The notes under the pieces were generated by a model. That model saw only the letters and a list, made by a program, of their open reading frames with translations. It did not search any database and had not been told where the DNA came from. This document shows, piece after piece, positions 17,172 to 25,905 of a stretch of DNA of 64,000 nucleotides. Origin of the DNA: an uncultured Collinsella sp. (lineage in GTDB: Bacteria; Actinomycetota; Coriobacteriia; Coriobacteriales; Coriobacteriaceae); the NCBI GenBank assembly GCA_900768435.1, contig CAAGCW010000003.1:120332-184331 (forward strand). Reading direction: 5' to 3'. Made by a program: the position numbers and the translations under genes. Every line of letters starts with the position of its first letter. The first letter of the stretch is position 1.

Positions 17172-18188
17172 TTACTTGAGCTTCAGCGCCTCCATCATGG
17201 GCACTGCGGCATCCCAGTCAATCTTCCAGCCGATCGACACGCGGACGGTTTCACCCGTTGCGGGAGCCGTCGCAAACAGCGTATGGCCGTTGTCGGGACC
17301 GGTAAAGCGCAGCCACGTTATGCCGTTGTACTCGACCTGGTCGGTTGTTGTCTCCTTGCCTTCGTAGACCTGCTCTAGGCTTGCAACCTCTTCCTCCGGC
17401 GAGCGCGGGAAGATGCTGATGTTCAGGCGTCCTCCAGTCTCGTCGTGGAAGAAGTTTGCCTTTTCGCGCTCTTCGTCGGACGAATCCAGCGTGTACCCAT
17501 CGGCGGCCTCGATGCTGTACGATGCGCAGTCGATGCCCGTTAAATCTGCCTTCTCGCCAGAATCGGCCACGCCGCCGGCCGCCTTGAACTCCTTGGTCTC
17601 GCATCCCGTGGTGTCAAAGTGCATGGCCTCATGATTCTTGGCGGGGGCGTAAGCGTCTACGAACTCGACAGTGATGGGCCCGTAGTACGCCGTCTTGGGC
17701 GCCCAGAAATACACGTACTCAACGGTCTCGCCCGGGCCGATATCTGGCCTCTTGGAAAGATCGATGCCCTCGTGAAGCTCATCGGGAGCCTCGCTTGCAA
17801 CGTAGTCGAGCACGGCCGCCTTGCCGGAAGTAAACAACGGGTCGCCTGCCTCAAGATCGCCCTGGGCAGCATGCACGTTAAAGGAACTGAACGTCCTGTT
17901 CTTTGTGTTGTTGTTGGTAATCTTGATGTGCAGGTAAAAGCCATCCTGCTTCTTGGCATCACCGCGATAGAACGTACCGTGGGCTGTCGACTCATAGGTA
18001 ATGCCTGCCACCTCGACCGTCTGCGACTCATAGGCCTTGGGCTTCTCGGTCTTCTCCTGCACGGGCGCGCTCCCGCCCGAGCCACTCGGCGCATTACCGC
18101 CGCAGCCGGCAAGCGTACACGCCAGCACAGCCGAAAGCGTCACGGTGGGAATTCCTAACAGCAGCTTCTTCGTCATGGGCTTCATCAT
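17172..18188 (-). CDS. Lipoprotein with Ig-like (DUF4352/DUF5067-type) domain
   Basis: 338 residues from the ATG at 18188, which follows AAAGGAG by eight bases. A lipoprotein signal ends in LACTLAGC. After a Gly/Ser linker, residues about 50-185 have the strand pattern of DUF4352/DUF5067 domains (GFYLHIKITNNN... IGPGETVEYVYFWAP). The C-terminal ~110 residues (from about SYSIEAADGYTLD) look like a second small domain with a DxxDxDAAVPMMEAL end. Expected on the outer face of the membrane. Function is unknown and neighbours do not help. Confidence 0.75.
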   Translation of the reverse strand: MMKPMTKKLLLGIPTVTLSAVLACTLAGCGGNAPSGSGGSAPVQEKTEKPKAYESQTVEVAGITYESTAHGTFYRGDAKKQDGFYLHIKITNNNTKNRTFSSFNVHAAQGDLEAGDPLFTSGKAAVLDYVASEAPDELHEGIDLSKRPDIGPGETVEYVYFWAPKTAYYGPITVEFVDAYAPAKNHEAMHFDTTGCETKEFKAAGGVADSGEKADLTGIDCASYSIEAADGYTLDSSDEEREKANFFHDETGGRLNISIFPRSPEEEVASLEQVYEGKETTTDQVEYNGITWLRFTGPDNGHTLFATAPATGETVRVSIGWKIDWDAAVPMMEALKLK

Positions 18189-18298
18189 CCTCACCGCTCC
18201 TTTCGGCTTGTAGCTCATCCGTTGCCCAAGGCCTTCGTCGTCCCGTGGCATCGGCTTCCACTATGAGCGTATGACGAAACACGGCGCCGGCAAAGTGA

Positions 18299-18380
18299 CC
18301 CGTGGCCCAAATAACGACCCGACAGCGTTCCTTATGGGCCAAAGGGACTCGCACACGCACGCCCGTGGCCCATAAAACGA
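18299..18380. repeat. Short direct repeats of CCCGTGGCCCA
   Basis: Two 19-nt words at 18299-18317 and 18362-18380 match at 17 positions (both begin CCCGTGGCCCA and end AACGA). An inverted half, TTATGGGCCA, lies between them at 18332-18341. They sit in the 460-nt divergent gap between the lipoprotein and topoisomerase genes. Confidence 0.6.
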
Positions 18381-18484
18381 GACGCTTGTCCCAATGTTCG
18401 ATTCGATCCAACAATCCGCACGACACGTTTTCGACAACGTATCCAACCGCAAACGCAGCAAGACGCATTCGGCCGCCTTCAAAC

Positions 18485-18521
18485 TTACTCGGACAGAACC
18501 GAGTCGGTTTTGTCCGAGTAA
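18485..18521. other. Long hairpin in the topoisomerase leader region
   Basis: Arms TTACTCGGACAGAACC and GGTTTTGTCCGAGTAA (one G-U position) around a 5-nt loop. It has no strong T run. It may be a terminator, an RNA leader element or a protein-binding site. Confidence 0.5.
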
Positions 18522-18540
18522 ACGCTGTTCCACCAAATTC

Positions 18541-18554
18541 CGAACGATTGTTCG
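18541..18554. promoter_or_regulatory. Candidate LexA (SOS) box
   Basis: CGAACGATTGTTCG matches the Gram-positive SOS consensus CGAAC-N4-GTTCG with perfect arms. It lies just upstream of a possible promoter (TTGGAA at 18570 and TATGCT at 18594) and 100 nt before the topoisomerase B-subunit gene. Confidence 0.5.
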
Positions 18555-18653
18555 ATGGATTTCGTGTTGGTTGGAATCGCCTATGGGCTGGGCTATGCTA
18601 CCTTGACTATCTATATGACTAAAACGCAGCAAAGGAGCACCGAGAGAGCGAGT

Positions 18654-20651
18654 ATGGCAAAAAACACCGCAAACTATGGTAACGACAGTATCCGCCAGCT
18701 CAAGGACGAGGAGCGCGTACGCCTGCGCCCCGCCGTCATCTTTGGCTCGGACGGGCTCGACGGCTGCGCGCACGCCGCCTTCGAGATCCTGTCCAACGCC
18801 GTTGACGAGGCACGCCAGGGCTACGGCAAGCTCATCACCCTTACCGCCTTTCGCGATGGCTCCATTCAGGTAGAGGACAACGGCCGCGGCTGCCCGCTCG
18901 ACTGGAACCCCTCCGAGAAGCGCTTTAATTGGGAACTCGTTTTTTGCGAGCTCTACGCCGGTGGCAAATACAATAACAACCAGGGCGGCGACTACGACTT
19001 CTCGCTCGGTACCAACGGCCTGGGCTCGTGCGCGACCCAGTACGCATCCGAGTACATGGACGTCACGGTTTGGCGCGACGGCAACAAGTACTCCCTGCAC
19101 TTTAAGAAGGGCAAGGTCGTCGGTGCCAAAAAGAAGGCACTCGAGATTGAGCCCAGCGACGAGGACCGTACCGGCACCACCATCAAATGGCGCCCCGATC
19201 TTGAGGTCTTTACCTCCATCAGCATCCCCCACGAGTGGTATCGCGAGACCATGCGCCGCCAGGCCGTGGTCAACGCCAACGTGACCTTCCGTCTGCGTAT
19301 CGAGGGCGACGACGGCGAGTTCTCCGAAGAGGACTTCTGCTATCCCAAGGGCATCGAGGACTATGTGCTCGAGAAGGTCGGTACCGACTACCTCACCGAG
19401 CCTTTCTTTATCGAGGCCGACCGTCGTGGTCGCGACCGTGAAGACCTGCCCGATTACAACGTAAAAATCACTGCTTGCATGTGCTTCTCGCGCACCTTCA
19501 CGATGCAAGAGTATTACCACAACTCATCGTGGCTCGAGAACGGCGGTTCGCCCGAGAAGGCCGCCCGCAGTGCTCTGACCAGCGCCATCGATGCCTACAT
19601 CAAGCAACAGGGCAAGTACAACAAAAACGAGAGCGGCATTAAGTGGCAGGACGTCCAGGACTGCCTGGTACTGGTGACCAACTGCTTCTCCACCCAGACG
19701 TCCTACGAAAACCAGACTAAGAAGGCCATCAATAACCGCTTTATCCAGCAGGCCATGACTGCCTTCTTTAAGGAGCGCCTCTCGACCTACTTGATCGAGA
19801 ACAAGGACGCCGCCAACAAGATTATGGAGCAGGTGCTCATCAACAAGCGCTCGCGCGAGAACGCCGAAAAGACGCGCCAGAGCATCAAGACCAACCTGCA
19901 GCAAAAGACCGACATGGCCAACCGCGTGCAGAAGTTCATCGACTGCCGCTCCAAGGACAAGAGCCGCCGCGAGATCTACATCGTAGAGGGCGACTCGGCA
20001 GCGGGCGCCATTCGCACGTCGCGCGATGCCGAGTTCCAGGGCGTTATGCCCGTCCGCGGTAAGATCCTCAACTGCCTGAAGGAGGACTATCCACGCATCT
20101 TTAAATCCGACATCATCATGGACCTCATGCGCGTGCTGGGCTGCGGTGTGGAGATCAAAGACAAGCGCATCAAGAACCTTGGCGCCTTTGACCTGGACAA
20201 CCTCAACTGGAACAAAGTCATCATCTGTACGGACGCCGACGTCGACGGTTATCACATCCGCACGCTCGTGCTCACCATGCTCTATCGCCTGGTGCCCACG
20301 CTTATCGACAAGGGCTACGTGTATATCGCCGAGTCGCCGCTCTACGAGATCAACTGCAAAGAGAAGACCTACTTTGCCTACACCGAGCTCGAGAAGAACG
20401 GCATCCTTAAGGAGATCGGCGACCAGAAGTGTTCCATCAACCGCTCCAAGGGTCTTGGTGAGAACGATCCGGACATGATGTGGCTCACCACCATGAACCC
20501 CGAGACGCGTCGTCTGATCAAGGTGGAGCCCGAGGACGTCACCAAGATGGAGACCATGTTCAACCTGTTGTTGGGCAATGACGAGGCAGGCCGCAAGCGC
20601 CATATCTCCGAGCACGGCAAGGAATACCTGGATCAGCTGGACCTGCAGTAG
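18654..20651 (+). CDS. Type IIA DNA topoisomerase subunit B (gyrB/parE-like)
   Basis: 665 residues from the ATG at 18654. An in-frame ATG at 18615 is possible but has no ribosome site. The GHKL ATPase domain has NAVDEA (Mg-binding Asn) and DNGRGCPLD; the transducer and Toprim domains follow with EGDSA (Glu445) and DADVDG. The family word PLRGKILN appears as PVRGKILN. It is shorter and divergent from housekeeping GyrB, resembling the second topoisomerase pair of some Gram-positives. The A subunit follows after 45 nt. Together they would break and rejoin duplex DNA with ATP; gyrase versus topoisomerase IV activity cannot be settled here. Confidence 0.88.
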   Translation: MAKNTANYGNDSIRQLKDEERVRLRPAVIFGSDGLDGCAHAAFEILSNAVDEARQGYGKLITLTAFRDGSIQVEDNGRGCPLDWNPSEKRFNWELVFCELYAGGKYNNNQGGDYDFSLGTNGLGSCATQYASEYMDVTVWRDGNKYSLHFKKGKVVGAKKKALEIEPSDEDRTGTTIKWRPDLEVFTSISIPHEWYRETMRRQAVVNANVTFRLRIEGDDGEFSEEDFCYPKGIEDYVLEKVGTDYLTEPFFIEADRRGRDREDLPDYNVKITACMCFSRTFTMQEYYHNSSWLENGGSPEKAARSALTSAIDAYIKQQGKYNKNESGIKWQDVQDCLVLVTNCFSTQTSYENQTKKAINNRFIQQAMTAFFKERLSTYLIENKDAANKIMEQVLINKRSRENAEKTRQSIKTNLQQKTDMANRVQKFIDCRSKDKSRREIYIVEGDSAAGAIRTSRDAEFQGVMPVRGKILNCLKEDYPRIFKSDIIMDLMRVLGCGVEIKDKRIKNLGAFDLDNLNWNKVIICTDADVDGYHIRTLVLTMLYRLVPTLIDKGYVYIAESPLYEINCKEKTYFAYTELEKNGILKEIGDQKCSINRSKGLGENDPDMMWLTTMNPETRRLIKVEPEDVTKMETMFNLLLGNDEAGRKRHISEHGKEYLDQLDLQ

Positions 20652-20696
20652 AAGCAAATCGATAACGACGGCCCATAAGAAGTTCAAGAGGAAATC

Positions 20697-22937
20697 GTGG
20701 CAAAGAAGAAGACGAAGAACCAGCCAAAGAAGAAGCAGGTCAACGCCGAGAACGTCATCGGCCTGCATTCCGAGGTCACCGACCAGCCGATCACGCAGAC
20801 GCTCGAGGTCAACTACATGCCCTATGCCATGAGCGTCAACGTCTCACGTGCGTTCCCCGAGATCGACGGCTTTAAGCCCTCGCACCGCAAGCTGCTCTAC
20901 ACCATGTACAAGATGGGCCTGCTCAAGGGCGAGCGCCAGAAGAGCGCCAACATCGTGGGCCAGACCATGAAGCTCAACCCGCACGGCGACGCCGCGATCT
21001 ACGAGACGATGGTGCGCCTGGCCACGGGCAACGAGGCGCTGCTTGCCCCCTTCGTGGAGTCGAAGGGCAACTTTGGCAAGTACTATTCGGGCGACCTGAG
21101 CTACGCCGCCTCGCGTTATACCGAGGCCAAGCTCTCCCCCATCAGCGCCGAGATCTTCAAGGACATCGACAAGGATCCGGTCGACTTTATCGACAGCTAC
21201 GACGGCGCCATGAAGGAGCCGCGCCTGCTGCCCACCACGTTCCCCAACATCCTCGTCTCGGCCAACAAGGGCATCGGTGTCGCCATGGCGTCCGACATCT
21301 GCGGCTTCAACCTCAACGAGGTCTGCACCGCCACGATGCACTACCTGCAAGATCCCGACTGCGACCTGCTCGAGTACATGCCCATGCCCGACTTCTCGAC
21401 CGGCGGCGAGATCATCTATCGCCGCGAGGAAATGGAAAAGATCATCGAGACCGGCCTGGGCAGCTTCCAGATTCGCTCCCGTTGGCGCTGGATCCCCGAA
21501 GAACGCATCATCGAGGTCTACGAGATCCCCTACACTACCAAGACCGACGTCATCATCGAGCGCATCGTCAAGCTCTCCAAAGAGGGCAAGGTCAAGGAGA
21601 TCGCCGACATCCGCGACGAGACCGACCTCTCGGGCCTGCGCATCGCCATCGACCTTAAGCGCGGTGTCGACCCCGACAAGCTCATGGCCAAGCTCTACCG
21701 CGCAACTACGCTGCAGGACTCGTTCTCGTGCAACTTCAATGTGCTGGTCGACGGCTACCCCCGCGTTATGGGCGTGCGTCAGATCCTGCACGAGTGGGTC
21801 GCGTGGCGCATGCAGTCCACGCGTCGCCGCATTAACTTTGACCTGGGCAAAAAGTCCGAGCGCCTGCACCTGTTGCACGGCCTCGAGGCGATCCTGCTCG
21901 ACATCGACAAGGCCATCGCCATCATCCGCGGCACCAAGCTCGAGGCCGAGGTCGTGCCCAACCTCATGCGCGGCTTCGACATCGACGAGACCCAGGCCGA
22001 GTTTGTTGCCGAGCTTAAGCTCCGCAACATCAACGAGGAGTACATCCTCAACCGCACCAAGGACATCGCCAAGCTCGAGGGCGAGATTGCCGAGCTTGAG
22101 GATATTCTTTCGAGCGAAGACAAGATCAAGCAGGTCATCAGCAACGAGCTGGCCGCGGTCAACAAGAAGTATGTGATGCCGCGCCGCACGGGAAGGATTG
22201 AGCCCCACGAGGTCGTCGAGGTGAGCCTGGAGCCCGAGGTCGAGGAGTACCCGGTTACCATCATGCTCTCGCGCGAGGGCTACCTCAAAAAGATGACGGA
22301 TCGCGTGCTCAAGAAGGCCGCCGCGCTCAAGTACAAGGACGGCGACAAGCCCTTTATCGAGTTCCCGTCCTCCAATACGCACGAGCTGCTGGTCTTTACC
22401 AACAAGAGCCAGGTATACAAGTGCAAGGTTGCGGCGTTTGAGGACACCAAGTCGGCCCAGCTGGGCTCGTACCTGCCAACCGATCTGGAGATGGAACCCG
22501 ACGAGAGCGTGATCTGGGTCATCGACCCCGAGGATTACAAGGCCGACGTGCTGTTTGTCTTTGAGAACGGCCGCGTGGTGCGCGTCGCACTTGCCGGATA
22601 CGCCACCAAGACCAACCGCAAGCGCCTTAAGAACGCCATCTATGGCGGCAGCAAGCTGCTGTATGCGCAGGTGCTCAAGGAGGACCGCGACCTTGCGCTG
22701 GTCTCGAGCGACTACCGCCTGATGAACTTCAACACGTCGCTGCTCAAGACCAAGACGACCACCAACACCCAGGGCGTCCAAGCCTTTACGGCCAAAAAGG
22801 GCCGCTCGATCACCACCGTCGGCACGACGGTGGACATCCTTGGCGCCGGCGTCTCGGCCGAGAAGTTCACCGCGCAGAGCCTACCCTCCGCCGGTGCCCT
22901 TATGAAGGAAAACGACATGCCGAGCCTGTTTGACTAA
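20697..22937 (+). CDS. Type IIA DNA topoisomerase subunit A (gyrA/parC-like)
   Basis: 746 residues starting at GTG after GAGGAAATC. A lysine-rich tail (1-17) precedes the breakage-reunion domain: MPYAMSVNVSRAFPEIDGFKPSHRKLLY, then the active-site tyrosine 141 in AASRYTEAKLSP. A coiled coil (about 440-490) and a short C-terminal beta domain follow. The GyrA box (QRRGGKG) is absent, which argues against a supercoiling gyrase and for a topoisomerase IV-like role. It is translated with the B subunit and ends at a clear terminator. Confidence 0.88.
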   Translation: MAKKKTKNQPKKKQVNAENVIGLHSEVTDQPITQTLEVNYMPYAMSVNVSRAFPEIDGFKPSHRKLLYTMYKMGLLKGERQKSANIVGQTMKLNPHGDAAIYETMVRLATGNEALLAPFVESKGNFGKYYSGDLSYAASRYTEAKLSPISAEIFKDIDKDPVDFIDSYDGAMKEPRLLPTTFPNILVSANKGIGVAMASDICGFNLNEVCTATMHYLQDPDCDLLEYMPMPDFSTGGEIIYRREEMEKIIETGLGSFQIRSRWRWIPEERIIEVYEIPYTTKTDVIIERIVKLSKEGKVKEIADIRDETDLSGLRIAIDLKRGVDPDKLMAKLYRATTLQDSFSCNFNVLVDGYPRVMGVRQILHEWVAWRMQSTRRRINFDLGKKSERLHLLHGLEAILLDIDKAIAIIRGTKLEAEVVPNLMRGFDIDETQAEFVAELKLRNINEEYILNRTKDIAKLEGEIAELEDILSSEDKIKQVISNELAAVNKKYVMPRRTGRIEPHEVVEVSLEPEVEEYPVTIMLSREGYLKKMTDRVLKKAAALKYKDGDKPFIEFPSSNTHELLVFTNKSQVYKCKVAAFEDTKSAQLGSYLPTDLEMEPDESVIWVIDPEDYKADVLFVFENGRVVRVALAGYATKTNRKRLKNAIYGGSKLLYAQVLKEDRDLALVSSDYRLMNFNTSLLKTKTTTNTQGVQAFTAKKGRSITTVGTTVDILGAGVSAEKFTAQSLPSAGALMKENDMPSLFD

Positions 22938-22975
22938 CGGGATCATTCTTCATCAGGCGCCGAGCGCAACAAAAC

Positions 22976-23012
22976 AAAAAGGCCCAGACAGAACTACCGT
23001 CTGGGCCTTTTT
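22976..23012 (+). terminator. Terminator of the topoisomerase operon
   Basis: Perfect nine-bp GC-rich stem GGCCCAGAC / GTCTGGGCC flanked by A5 and T5, so it can work in both directions for the convergent gene at 23052. Confidence 0.9.
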
Positions 23013-23051
23013 GCTAGCTCGAACCTCGCTATAGAAATGGGGCGGCCGGCA

Positions 23052-23825
23052 TCACCTTGATAGTCCGGGTTCCCTGGTCGCTTTGAGATAGTCCTCGTCG
23101 TTTACAGGTTCCAACCACTCGTTGGAGGCGTCCTCGCCCGGTACCTCCAACGCGAGATGGGAGAACCAGCTGTCGGGCGCGGCTCCGTGCCAGTGCTTCA
23201 CGCCCGGAGCGATGTTGACAACGTGGCCAGGGTGCAGTTCCTGCGCCGGTTTACCCCATTCCTGGTAATACCCTCGACCAGCCACACAGACGAGGATCTG
23301 CCCGCCGCCGCTCTTGGCGTGATGGACGTGCCAGTTGTTGCGGCAGCCGGGCTCGAACGTCACGTTGTGGACGCCGAACTGCTCGGTGGAAAGGGGCGCG
23401 AGGTAGCTTTGCCCGATAAAGTACTTCGCGAATGCGTCATTGGGAGCACCGATGGGAAAGGCCATCTCCTTTTGGTGCCGTGCCTTTGCGTCGACGGCAT
23501 CGTCATCCGCCCAGACCTCTTTCGCCATACGGAAGGCCGCCCACGCCTTGGGCCATCCCGCGTAAAACGCTGCGTGCGTAAGGATTTCCGCTATCTCCGT
23601 CCTAGTCACACCGTTGTTTTTTGCGGACATCAGATGATATTGGAACGAAGAGTCCGTCAGCCCCTGTGACATCAGGGTCACCACCGTCACTATGCTACGG
23701 TCGCGCAGAGAGAGCTCGCTCTCTCTGCTCCACACTTCTCCGAACAGCACGTCGTCGTTGAGCTGTGCGAATTTGGGGGCGAACTCCCCCAGGGCATCTC
23801 TGCCCGCCGTCTGCTTAATTGCCAT
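23052..23825 (-). CDS. Carboxymuconolactone decarboxylase-like/cupin fusion protein
   Basis: 257 residues from the ATG at 23825 (GGGAGGAG seven bases upstream). Residues about 25-105 are a CMD/AhpD-like helical domain (SLRDRSIVTVVTLMSQG... EIAEILTHAAFYAGWPKAW). Residues about 145-235 are a cupin barrel with metal-binding HVHHAKSGG and PGVKHWHGA. AhpD's CxxC pair is absent, so a peroxidase relay is unlikely. CMD-cupin fusions are widespread and usually unassigned. It is transcribed away from a MerR regulator with a good operator between them, so MerR control is likely. Confidence 0.85.
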   Translation of the reverse strand: MAIKQTAGRDALGEFAPKFAQLNDDVLFGEVWSRESELSLRDRSIVTVVTLMSQGLTDSSFQYHLMSAKNNGVTRTEIAEILTHAAFYAGWPKAWAAFRMAKEVWADDDAVDAKARHQKEMAFPIGAPNDAFAKYFIGQSYLAPLSTEQFGVHNVTFEPGCRNNWHVHHAKSGGGQILVCVAGRGYYQEWGKPAQELHPGHVVNIAPGVKHWHGAAPDSWFSHLALEVPGEDASNEWLEPVNDEDYLKATREPGLSR

Positions 23826-23923
23826 GATCAATCTCCTCCCGTCGATGGTTAGACGCAGATCTGATTCCGTATTCCGGAATACCCCTTGCATTCCCTATTG
23901 CTATTGACGAAAAATACGGTAAT

Positions 23924-23943
23924 ACCTAAACCTGACTTTAGGT
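23924..23943. promoter_or_regulatory. MerR-type operator
   Basis: Perfect inverted repeat ACCTAAA (23924-23930) and TTTAGGT (23937-23943) with a 6-nt spacer, 35 nt before the merR-like start and 98 nt from the divergent CMD-cupin start. Position and dyad form are typical of MerR promoters. Confidence 0.65.
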
Positions 23944-23977
23944 CAAGGAATGAATTTGAGATTTATTCGGAGGAGCC

Positions 23978-24418
23978 ATGTACACAATCGGACAGGTGTC
24001 GGAGATGTTCGGCTTGCCCACTTCTACGCTGCGATATTACGACAAGCAGGGATTGTTCCCGGGGCTGGAACGGGCGTCCGGCATTCGCCGGTTCAGCGAT
24101 ACGGAACTCGAGGCGCTTCGGGTCATCGAATGCCTAAAGAAGGCGGGGATGGAGATCAAGGACATCCGGCTGTTCATGGAATGGTGCGCGGAGGGTCCCT
24201 CAACATACCCCAAACGCAAGGCCATGTTCGAGGAGCGAAAGGCCCACATGGAGTCGGAGATCGCGAACATGAATCGCGCACTGGACATGCTGAAGTTCAA
24301 ATGCTGGTACTACGAGCAACTGAATCAGAGCAACAACGAGGCTGAGCTGAAGGCACTGATTCCTGACGGCTTGCCAGAAGACATCAAAGAGGCCTACGAA
24401 AACGCTCACGCTCGATAG
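23978..24418 (+). CDS. MerR-family transcriptional regulator
   Basis: 146 residues; start ATG follows GGAGG at -5. The N-terminal winged helix-turn-helix reads YTIGQVSEMFGLPTSTLRYYDKQGL, followed by the second helix RRFSDTELEALRVIECLKKAGM. A long dimerisation helix spans about 80-115. The C-terminus is short and includes a lone Cys-Trp-Tyr-Tyr patch but no metal-binding cysteine set, so the inducer is probably a small molecule or none. It is divergent from the CMD-cupin gene. Confidence 0.92.
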   Translation: MYTIGQVSEMFGLPTSTLRYYDKQGLFPGLERASGIRRFSDTELEALRVIECLKKAGMEIKDIRLFMEWCAEGPSTYPKRKAMFEERKAHMESEIANMNRALDMLKFKCWYYEQLNQSNNEAELKALIPDGLPEDIKEAYENAHAR

Positions 24419-24497
24419 TGCCAAAAACGTCCCTTCTGAAACTCAACCATTGTTTAAGATGTCACAACTTAGGCAACAAGACTGGTTGCCCCGGTAC

Positions 24498-24540
24498 GAA
24501 ACGGGAGGGTCGACGCGGCTGGCATCGACCCTCCCGTTTC
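24498..24540. terminator. Bidirectional hairpin between convergent genes
   Basis: Sixteen-bp perfect stem GAAACGGGAGGGTCGA with its complement, 11-nt loop. It sits 16 nt past the stop of the minus-strand oxidoreductase and downstream of merR. Confidence 0.75.
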
Positions 24541-24555
24541 CCAAACGGCATGAAG

Positions 24556-25194
24556 CTACTTGCTCACAACCGAGATGCGCTGGGCGACGTGGTCACCGGA
24601 CTCGATTTCATCGACCATAGCGATCGAATAGTCAGCGTACGAGACCGTTGACTCGCCGCGGCTGTTGAGCGTGAGCTCTTCGCTCGCCAGGGTGTAGTCG
24701 CCGGTGCGTTCGCCGTCGGGCCGGAAGTCGGCCGCCGGGCTGATGTAGGTCCACTTTAGGTCATCTGCCGCGCGAAGGTGCGCGAGGGCCTTGCCGTGTG
24801 CTGAGGACAGCGGCTTCCAGTCATCGGGGAAATCCGGGCCCATGTCGACGGTAACCGTATGCTCGGGGTTGACGAACAGCGAGCCCGCGCCACCCACGAC
24901 GAGCAGGCGCACATCGGTGCCAACCAGCACATCAGCCAAGTGGATGCCCGCATCGGTGATAGCGGGGATGGTCTCGGGCGTCCAGCCGCCCACGGCGTCC
25001 ACCACAGCGTCGAATCCTTCGAGGTCCTCCGTCGTGAGCTCGAGTGCGTCCTTGATGACGGAGTTCTGAGCGGCGGTCCTGTTCTCACCGCGCACGATGG
25101 CGGTCACGTCGAATCCGCGGCGCACGGCCTCCTCGACGATGAGGCTGCCGGCCCTGCCGTTTGCTGCTACAACTGCGATCTTCTTGGTCATCAT
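24556..25194 (-). CDS. NAD(P)-binding oxidoreductase, atypical SDR (NmrA/YwnB type)
   Basis: 212 residues. The N-terminal Rossmann motif is AVVAANGRAGSLIVEEAVRRG, in the GxxGxxG spacing family; VVDAVGG and LLVVGGAGS strands follow. There is no YxxxK catalytic pair, as expected for atypical SDRs, which often act as NAD(P)H reductases or redox sensors. The start ATG ATG follows AAAGGAAAG. It is divergent from an HxlR-type regulator 160 nt away, a common arrangement for quinone/aldehyde-responsive systems (family knowledge). Confidence 0.87.
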   Translation of the reverse strand: MMTKKIAVVAANGRAGSLIVEEAVRRGFDVTAIVRGENRTAAQNSVIKDALELTTEDLEGFDAVVDAVGGWTPETIPAITDAGIHLADVLVGTDVRLLVVGGAGSLFVNPEHTVTVDMGPDFPDDWKPLSSAHGKALAHLRAADDLKWTYISPAADFRPDGERTGDYTLASEELTLNSRGESTVSYADYSIAMVDEIESGDHVAQRISVVSK

Positions 25195-25355
25195 ACTTTC
25201 CTTTCGACTTGCGGCACTCGCCGCTGCTTTCCTTGCAGCTCATACGATACGCGTCAAAGGTATATAATGGAAAGTAGGCACATTAAAGTGCTGTAAGCAC
25301 CAAAAGGAAACTAATGTAAATGACGTGCATGATTGCAGACGGAGGTTTTGCGAAT

Positions 25356-25703
25356 ATGACAGCACCGACTTTGGAGAACCTGCCTGCCTGCCCAGTGGAG
25401 ACAACGCTTTTGCTCATCGGCAACAAGTGGCAGGTGCTCATCCTGCGCGACCTCTCGCTCAACGGCACCATGCGCTTCAAGGAGCTGCAGCGATCGATCG
25501 GCAAGATCTCGCAGAAGGTCCTGACGAGCAACCTGCGCACCATGGAGGAGACCGGGCTCGTTCATCGCGAGGCGTTCGCAGAGGTACCCCCGCGCGTAGA
25601 ATACTCGCTCACCGAGCTGGGCCAGACGCTCAAGCCCGTTCTCGACGCGATGCAAGCTTGGGGCGAAGGCTACAAGGAGTACCTTCGCGGCGGGTCTCGA
25701 TAG
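25356..25703 (+). CDS. HxlR-family transcriptional regulator
   Basis: 115 residues from the ATG at 25356, with GGAGG ten bases upstream. It has the HxlR pattern: an N-terminal cysteine in LPACPVETTLLLIGNKWQVLILRDL, then RFKELQRSIGKISQKVLTSNLRTMEETGLV and a wing with PPRVEYSLTELG. The conserved cysteine is the redox/electrophile sensor in several family members. Likely controls the divergent oxidoreductase; a short dyad GTGCT-GTA-AGCAC lies between the genes at 25289-25301. Confidence 0.92.
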   Translation: MTAPTLENLPACPVETTLLLIGNKWQVLILRDLSLNGTMRFKELQRSIGKISQKVLTSNLRTMEETGLVHREAFAEVPPRVEYSLTELGQTLKPVLDAMQAWGEGYKEYLRGGSR

Positions 25704-25721
25704 AGCGGACTGCAGCTGATA

Positions 25722-25901
25722 TCAATATATCCAGCCGTCGTTGAAGAAGGCGCAGCTGTAGGGGTCGGCGCCTTCCAGGATCTCTTTGATGTCTTGGTCG
25801 GCCAAGGCGGACTTGTCAAGCGCGATGCCCGGGTAGTCCAACATCATCTCGGTAGTCAAAAACTGGCGTCGTCCCAGGTTAGGGCGTTGCACGCATTGCA
25901 C
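25722..25901 (-). CDS. Short open frame or gene fragment after tetR
   Basis: A 59-codon frame starts at GTG (25901), four bases after the TetR stop, and ends FFNDGWIY at TGA. It has no good ribosome site. The sequence (GRRQFLTTEMMLDYPGIA... ILEGADPY) looks like real coding sequence in composition, but I recognise no family. It may be a short coupled gene or the tail of a gene whose front was deleted. Confidence 0.35.
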   Translation of the reverse strand: MQCVQRPNLGRRQFLTTEMMLDYPGIALDKSALADQDIKEILEGADPYSCAFFNDGWIY

Positions 25902-25905
25902 ATGG

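Noticed and set aside
20844..22781. 645-codon minus-strand frame opposite the topoisomerase A gene
   Set aside because: Antisense shadow; rich in L, V, D, H repeats typical of reverse reading of GAC/GAG codons.
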